From positions 1 to 36,150 of the forward strand of contig JAFXKY010000018.1 of the NCBI GenBank assembly GCA_017531485.1: a stretch of DNA of 36,150 bases, given 5' to 3'. The position numbers were made by a program, and so were the translations under genes. Shown here piece by piece: positions 33,010 through 36,150 of the stretch. Source of the DNA: Eubacteriaceae bacterium (GTDB lineage: Bacteria > Bacillota > Clostridia > Eubacteriales > Anaerofustaceae). The first letter of the stretch is position 1; each line of letters begins with the position of its first letter. The notes beneath the pieces are model-generated. The model did no database searches. It saw nothing but the letters and a program-made list of their open reading frames with translations, and was not told the DNA's origin.

Positions 33010-33780
33010 CTATTTTTCCAGACGACTTGCGTCATATTTTTCGATCTTCAGGTCGATGAAGTCCTGAATTCGTTTGTTTGAAGCGTCTTCGAAGGCAAAT
33101 TCCGGCATGGTAAGTTCAAGATCGCTTCCCTTGTCTTTTAAGATCTTGATTATGATCGATGCTGCAAACGCAGGGTTCTTGACAAAGACAGGACCGAGAG
33201 CGTTGGTGAAGATAAAGCCATTCTTTACGAGGCCTTCGTCTTCCTTGTGGCAGTTGCCATAGCCGTATGTTACTTTTCCGAGGCTCTGTTCGTCATGAAT
33301 GAGAACGTCTGCCATCTGGATCTGTCCGCCGTATATTTTAAGTTCGTTTCCGTAAAGGTTCATCGTGAAGACTTCGTCGTTTGAATAAGTGATGTTTCTT
33401 TCGCGGATGCTGACGTCTACGATATCAAGCCCCGGATATACTTTTCCGTCAGATCTGAGGATATTTTTGGAAAAAAGGGCGATAGTCGTTCCGATGACGA
33501 TGATCGTTTTGCCCTTATCAAGATAATCCACAAACATATCCCTTTTTTCTTTCAGGACGCTTGCCATATTTATCGCCGTCCTGAGTTCCCCCGGAGAGAA
33601 AAACAGGATGTCATATTCATCAATGGTAAAGTCGTCATAAAAGGAATTTATTCTCGAAAAGTCAAATTCCGCGCCGAGCATCTTCGTGACTTTCTCAAAA
33701 GCCATGATGTTTCCCAGATCCCCGTGCAGGTTAAGGCTGTCCGCAAAGCAGTAACATAATTTAAGCGTATTTTTTTCCAT
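33010..33780 (-). CDS. gatD: GatD-like glutamine amidotransferase lacking catalytic Cys and His
   Basis: This 256-residue protein belongs to the class I glutaminase family that supplies ammonia to MurT for amidation of D-Glu in lipid II. The family start LNLHGDLGNI (16-25) and the late GKVTYGYGN (168-176) are well conserved. At the nucleophile elbow, where GatD normally has ICGGYQ, this protein reads IGTTIA (96-101), so the catalytic Cys is Gly97. At the second site, normally TYLHGP, it reads TNALGP (192-197), so the catalytic His is Leu195. Without these it should not hydrolyse glutamine. The gene lies 3 bp after murT and is surely co-expressed with it. It may be structural, or the pair may use another nitrogen source or substrate. 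Confidence 0.85.
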   Translation of the reverse strand: MEKNTLKLCYCFADSLNLHGDLGNIMAFEKVTKMLGAEFDFSRINSFYDDFTIDEYDILFFSPGELRTAINMASVLKEKRDMFVDYLDKGKTIIVIGTTIALFSKNILRSDGKVYPGLDIVDVSIRERNITYSNDEVFTMNLYGNELKIYGGQIQMADVLIHDEQSLGKVTYGYGNCHKEDEGLVKNGFIFTNALGPVFVKNPAFAASIIIKILKDKGSDLELTMPEFAFEDASNKRIQDFIDLKIEKYDASRLEK

Positions 33781-33783
33781 AAA

Positions 33784-35142
33784 TTACTGACCTTTCTTAA
33801 TGAAGCTCTTGAAGAACTTGATGTTGCGAAGGGGCGCCACGAGATAGATCTTGTCGTAATCGTATTTTACTATCTCATCAAGGACCGTCTTCGGGTCTTC
33901 GCTGTCGATGAAGTCAACTTCATCTTCCGTGAATCCGTCATAATAAAGCCTGTTGACCTGATCCATGGCGATATAATCCGAGAAGATGAGGATCTTGCCA
34001 AGACTGCCTCTGAGAGGAGTGAAGTCCGTTTCGTAAGCGTAATACGTGTTGGTGTAATGCGGGACGAACTTCGGACGTCTTTCGGGGATGATGCAAAGAC
34101 CGATGACGATGAGCTTTTCGCCTTCGTCCTTTGCGATGGCATCGACGCACATTCTGACAGTTTCCGGGTTGCCGTTTTTGTTTCTGAGAATGTGGATGTC
34201 TTTTCCTTTGTAAGTGATGATCTCGTCACGTCCTTCGATGTTTACGAAATTCGAAAGTGCGGCGCTGATCTTTTCGTTTTCGATTCCGAGATAGTTGCAT
34301 ACACAGCTTACAGCCGCATAATTATAAAGCATTATCGGCGTATCATACGGCATGATGTGGGTGATGCCGCCGACTTCGAATGTCTTTTTGTCGAAATCCA
34401 CGTTTTCCACCATGACCGTATTTGCGAGGGATGATGAGAAATTGCAGTGCGTGCAGTAAAACTCGCCTTCGTTGGTGGAGTTCATGTATTCAAACCTGAT
34501 GGGAGCTGAGCAGTACGGACAAGGAAGGGTGACTTCGTACTTGCCTTCTTTGTTGTAAGAAAGGCTGTTTTTGCTTACTCCGAAATATCTCACTTCACCT
34601 GCGAGGTCTTCGTAAGACTTGCTTCTGGGCTCGTCGTTGTTGAGGAACATTCTCATGTTTTCCGGCATATATTTTCTTAATATCTGATAAATAAAGTCCG
34701 GATCCCCGTTGCGGTGAACCTGATCCTGCATGATGTTGGTGATGACGATATTTCTGCCGCTGAGGTGGCGGATGATGTAAGGAAAGCTTCTTTCGTCAAC
34801 TTCGATGAGGATATAATCCGCGTCGATCTTTCCCGCAAGGTTCGAACCTGAAATGAGGACGCTTGCGGCGCCGTTGAGCATGTTCGAGCCTGAAAGGTTG
34901 GCGATGACTTTCTTGCCTGCCTGAGTGAGTGTGTGATATAAAAGATTTGTCGTTGTGGACTTTCCGTTTGTGCCGGTGATGAAGATTACCTTCTCCGGAT
35001 CGATGTCCGTAAAACCGAGCATAAAATTCTTGTCGATCTTATAAGCAAGCATACCCGGGAAGTCTGTTCCTCTTCCGGGGAAGATGAGCTTGATGAGATA
35101 AGCCGCAAGTTTTGACAGCCAAAGGGCGATTTTAAACTTCAT
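33784..35142 (-). CDS. murT: MurT-like Mur ligase-family protein
   Basis: This 452-residue ATP-dependent ligase-fold protein resembles the lipid II isoglutaminyl synthase subunit MurT. The RGTDFPG segment (24-30), P-loop GTNGKSTT (57-64), and a zinc ribbon with Cys208, Cys211, Cys230 and Cys233 are in the expected places, and the C-terminal Mur ligase domain is present. Three conserved stretches differ: the usual NxFRDQLDR motif reads NIMQDQVHRNGD (136-147), the KNPAG segment reads NKNGNPE (321-327), and the DGRD-SWIWDxDF region that completes the GatD triad reads PERRPKF...YETDF (353-374). The start at MKFKIALW follows AGAGG; upstream Met codons are less likely. It heads a leftward unit with gatD and the acidic membrane protein. 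Confidence 0.85.
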   Translation of the reverse strand: MKFKIALWLSKLAAYLIKLIFPGRGTDFPGMLAYKIDKNFMLGFTDIDPEKVIFITGTNGKSTTTNLLYHTLTQAGKKVIANLSGSNMLNGAASVLISGSNLAGKIDADYILIEVDERSFPYIIRHLSGRNIVITNIMQDQVHRNGDPDFIYQILRKYMPENMRMFLNNDEPRSKSYEDLAGEVRYFGVSKNSLSYNKEGKYEVTLPCPYCSAPIRFEYMNSTNEGEFYCTHCNFSSSLANTVMVENVDFDKKTFEVGGITHIMPYDTPIMLYNYAAVSCVCNYLGIENEKISAALSNFVNIEGRDEIITYKGKDIHILRNKNGNPETVRMCVDAIAKDEGEKLIVIGLCIIPERRPKFVPHYTNTYYAYETDFTPLRGSLGKILIFSDYIAMDQVNRLYYDGFTEDEVDFIDSEDPKTVLDEIVKYDYDKIYLVAPLRNIKFFKSFIKKGQ

Positions 35143-35156
35143 AAAAAACCTCTTTA

Positions 35157-35189
35157 CGTGGGGCAACCACGATGTCCCACATAGGTGGG
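35157..35189 (-). promoter_or_regulatory. Two tandem hairpins in the murT leader
   Basis: CGTGG-GGCAA-CCACG (35,157-35,171) and CCCAC-ATAG-GTGGG (35,176-35,189) lie between the promoter and the murT ribosome binding site. They may affect translation or mRNA stability; no known riboswitch fits. Confidence 0.5.
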
Positions 35190-35202
35190 CATACCAAAGC
35201 AT

Positions 35203-35231
35203 ATTATAATCCAATAATTACCTATTTGCAA
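35203..35231 (-). promoter_or_regulatory. murT promoter
   Basis: On the minus strand, -35 TTGCAA (35,226-35,231) and consensus -10 TATAAT (35,203-35,208) have a 17-bp spacer. Confidence 0.75.
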
Positions 35232-35278
35232 CGTTTTTAAACCGCATTTTCAAAACTTGACAAATTCAAAAAAAATGC

Positions 35279-35307
35279 TTGACAACCTGAGAGCTAACTG
35301 ATATAAT
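35279..35307 (+). promoter_or_regulatory. tRNA-Trp promoter
   Basis: Consensus -35 TTGACA (35,279-35,284) and -10 TATAAT (35,302-35,307) have a 17-bp spacer, 12 bp before the tRNA. Confidence 0.92.
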
Positions 35308-35319
35308 TATCACCGTTGT

Positions 35320-35395
35320 AGGGGTATAGCTCAGTTGGTAGAGCAGCGGTCTCCAAAACCGCGTGCCGAGGGTTCAAGTCCTTCTGCCCCTGCCA
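35320..35395 (+). tRNA. tRNA-Trp (anticodon CCA), CCA encoded
   Basis: A full cloverleaf is present. The acceptor AGGGGTA pairs with TGCCCCT, the anticodon arm is GCGGT-CTCCAAA-ACCGC with anticodon CCA, and the T arm is GAGGG-TTCAAGT-CCTTC (one G-T pair). The discriminator is G, followed by encoded CCA (35,393-35,395). The T-box leader at 7,632 should sense this tRNA species. Confidence 0.97.
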
Positions 35396-35464
35396 ACTTT
35401 TTTTATTTTTTGATGATTTACCGTATCCGCAGAGATGCGGTTATTTTTTTGCAGAAGGACGCAG
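35379..35464 (+). repeat. 86-bp direct repeat, copy 1 (includes the tRNA-Trp 3' end)
   Basis: Copy 1 covers the last 17 bases of tRNA-Trp, a T-rich tract, the hairpin CCGCA-GAGA-TGCGG and GCAGAAGGACGCAG. Copy 2, exactly 359 bp further on, has the same length with about five substitutions. GCAGAAGGAC at the end is also the reverse complement of the tRNA T-arm segment GTCCTTCTGC. Confidence 0.9.
35427..35450 (+). terminator. Terminator of tRNA-Trp
   Basis: The small stem CCGCA-GAGA-TGCGG (35,427-35,440) is followed by TTATTTTTTT. A duplicate with one G-T pair exists at 35,786-35,809. Confidence 0.65.
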
Positions 35465-35488
35465 AACCCCAAGGGGGTGAGTGACGTT

Positions 35489-35730
35489 AAAAATATCCCT
35501 GTGGGATATTTTTAGGCACGATGAACAGCCAAGTATTAACGAAGTGTCGAGGCTGTTCGTTTCAAATCGATCTTGTGCACGCAAAGATGATCTGAGTTGT
35601 ATGAGATAAAAGGATGATAAAACCGATTTGCGAGGCGTTAAGGAAACAGTCCGGCGGACTGTTTTTAGCCGAGTGTCCTGCGAGTGTAAGCGCCAGCGTC
35701 GAGCAGGACGGTGGATTTGCCTTCGGCAAA
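35489..35730. repeat. Array of five hairpins between the duplicated tRNA-Trp ends
   Basis: Inverted repeats in order: AAAAATATCCC-TGT-GGGATATTTTT (35,489-35,513, 11-bp stem), GAACAGCC/GGCTGTTC (35,523-35,530 and 35,551-35,558), AAACAGTCC-GGC-GGACTGTTT (35,644-35,664), GTCCTGC/GCAGGAC (35,675-35,681 and 35,703-35,709) and TTTGCC-TTC-GGCAAA (35,716-35,730). Three of them have 3-nt loops, as in the cluster at 57-121. No protein-like reading frame covers the segment. Confidence 0.8.
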
Positions 35731-35737
35731 GACACGT

Positions 35738-35823
35738 TCCTTCTGCCCCTGCCAATTTTTTTTATTTTTTGAATATTTACTGTATCCGTAGAGATGCGGT
35801 TATTTTTTTGCAGAAGGACGCAG
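35738..35823 (+). repeat. 86-bp direct repeat, copy 2 (orphan tRNA-Trp 3' fragment)
   Basis: This copy starts with TCCTTCTGCCCCTGCCA, the exact 17-base 3' end of tRNA-Trp including CCA, and continues through the T-rich tract and terminator hairpin to GCAGAAGGACGCAG. The rest of the tRNA is absent, so it is not a functional gene. Confidence 0.9.
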
Positions 35824-35856
35824 CGAACGCGAACGAGCTGGGTGAGTGAGCGACAT

Positions 35857-35999
35857 ACCCGACAAAATCCCATTTTGTCGGAACAGGGCGGAGGGACACC
35901 TGCAGAGTCAGAATCGGAGCTTGTCGCAGATGCTGACGGATGCACGGTGTTCTGACTCCCCATCCCCCTGTCACCATCGCGGAAAGCCGCTCGCTGACG
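35857..35999. repeat. Dispersed repeat, family 2-related unit E
   Basis: This unit contains CGACAAAATC-CC-ATTTTGTCGG (about 35,868-35,881), then the reverse complement of the GATTCTGACT...CACCGTGCATCCGTC block seen at 31,528-31,575, then CCATCCCCCTGTCACC. It shares its right-hand C-rich hairpin with copy D. The internal hairpin differs in sequence from copy C but keeps the same position and pairing. Confidence 0.75.
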
Positions 36000-36150
36000 T
36001 CCCCCTTAGGATAAGGGGGATAAAGGGGGATGCGATATGCACAAGGTCAGGGAAAAACGGGTGTTCCACCAACCAAACCCGCTGAAATCCCATTTCAGCG
36101 GAACAGGGCGGAGGAGCACCTGCGGAGTCAGAATCGGAGCTTGCCGCAGA
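36000..36150. repeat. Dispersed repeat, family 2, copy D (inverted relative to C, cut by the window end)
   Basis: This 151-bp segment is the reverse complement of 31,547-31,697 with two differences (near 36,040 and 36,046). The C-rich hairpin CCCCCTTA-GGA-TAAGGGGG forms its left end, and the repeat runs off the end of the window. Confidence 0.88.

Noticed and set aside
35738-35754. A second tRNA gene
   Set aside because: Only the last 17 bases of tRNA-Trp are present; the D and anticodon arms are missing.

Overview
The window looks like a chromosomal segment of an anaerobic Firmicute, most likely a gut-type Clostridium relative. This rests on a one-chain pyruvate:ferredoxin oxidoreductase, the miaB-mutS-mutL and trmK-nif3 gene orders, a T-box riboswitch, an ECF-type vitamin transporter component, a MurT/GatD-like pair, bacterial RNase P RNA, and AGGAGG-type ribosome binding sites. 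Almost everything is host housekeeping. I see no prophage, transposase, CRISPR array or rRNA operon.

Layout. 1-7,080: a GC-rich hairpin cluster, then a leftward block of nifJ (with tandem terminators), an alpha/beta hydrolase, two tandem palindromic repeats, rnpB, a Nif3-family protein and trmK. 7,252-10,810: tRNA-Asn, a GC-rich spacer, then a tryptophan T-box leader with specifier TGG controlling the three-gene transporter trpXYZ. 10,884-16,000: a truncated barstar-like gene, dispersed C-rich hairpin repeats, a surface 5'-nucleotidase, a flavoprotein, a UroD/MtaA-family protein and a second repeat copy. 16,014-18,871: an ACT-ACT-metallo-beta-lactamase fusion, two small zinc-ribbon membrane proteins and a lipoprotein. 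19,026-21,348: an ECF S component, coaX-like and dusB genes. 21,462-28,891 (leftward): mutL, mutS, miaB and a class B penicillin-binding protein. 29,001-31,455: a peptidoglycan DL-endopeptidase and a LysM/GH18-like protein. 31,760-35,142 (leftward): an acidic membrane protein, a gatD-like and a murT-like gene. 35,320 to the end: tRNA-Trp, a 359-bp hairpin-rich segment bounded by a duplicated tRNA 3' end, and more repeats.

How the parts fit. The T-box lets uncharged tRNA-Trp switch on tryptophan uptake, and a tRNA-Trp gene lies in the same window. The S component beside a CoaX-like protein suggests pantothenate uptake for coenzyme A. Three cell-wall genes around 27-31 kb (PBP, DL-endopeptidase, LysM protein) suggest cell-wall or spore peptidoglycan remodelling.

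The least ordinary features are enzymes that keep their fold but have lost catalytic residues. The GatD-like protein lacks both the nucleophilic Cys and the His, and its MurT partner is altered where the third triad residue sits. The CoaX-like protein lacks its phosphate-binding Asp. The GH18-like protein lacks the DxE acid. In addition, two blocks of about 4.2-4.3 kb are each bracketed by inverted copies of repeats whose C-rich hairpin ends face inward.
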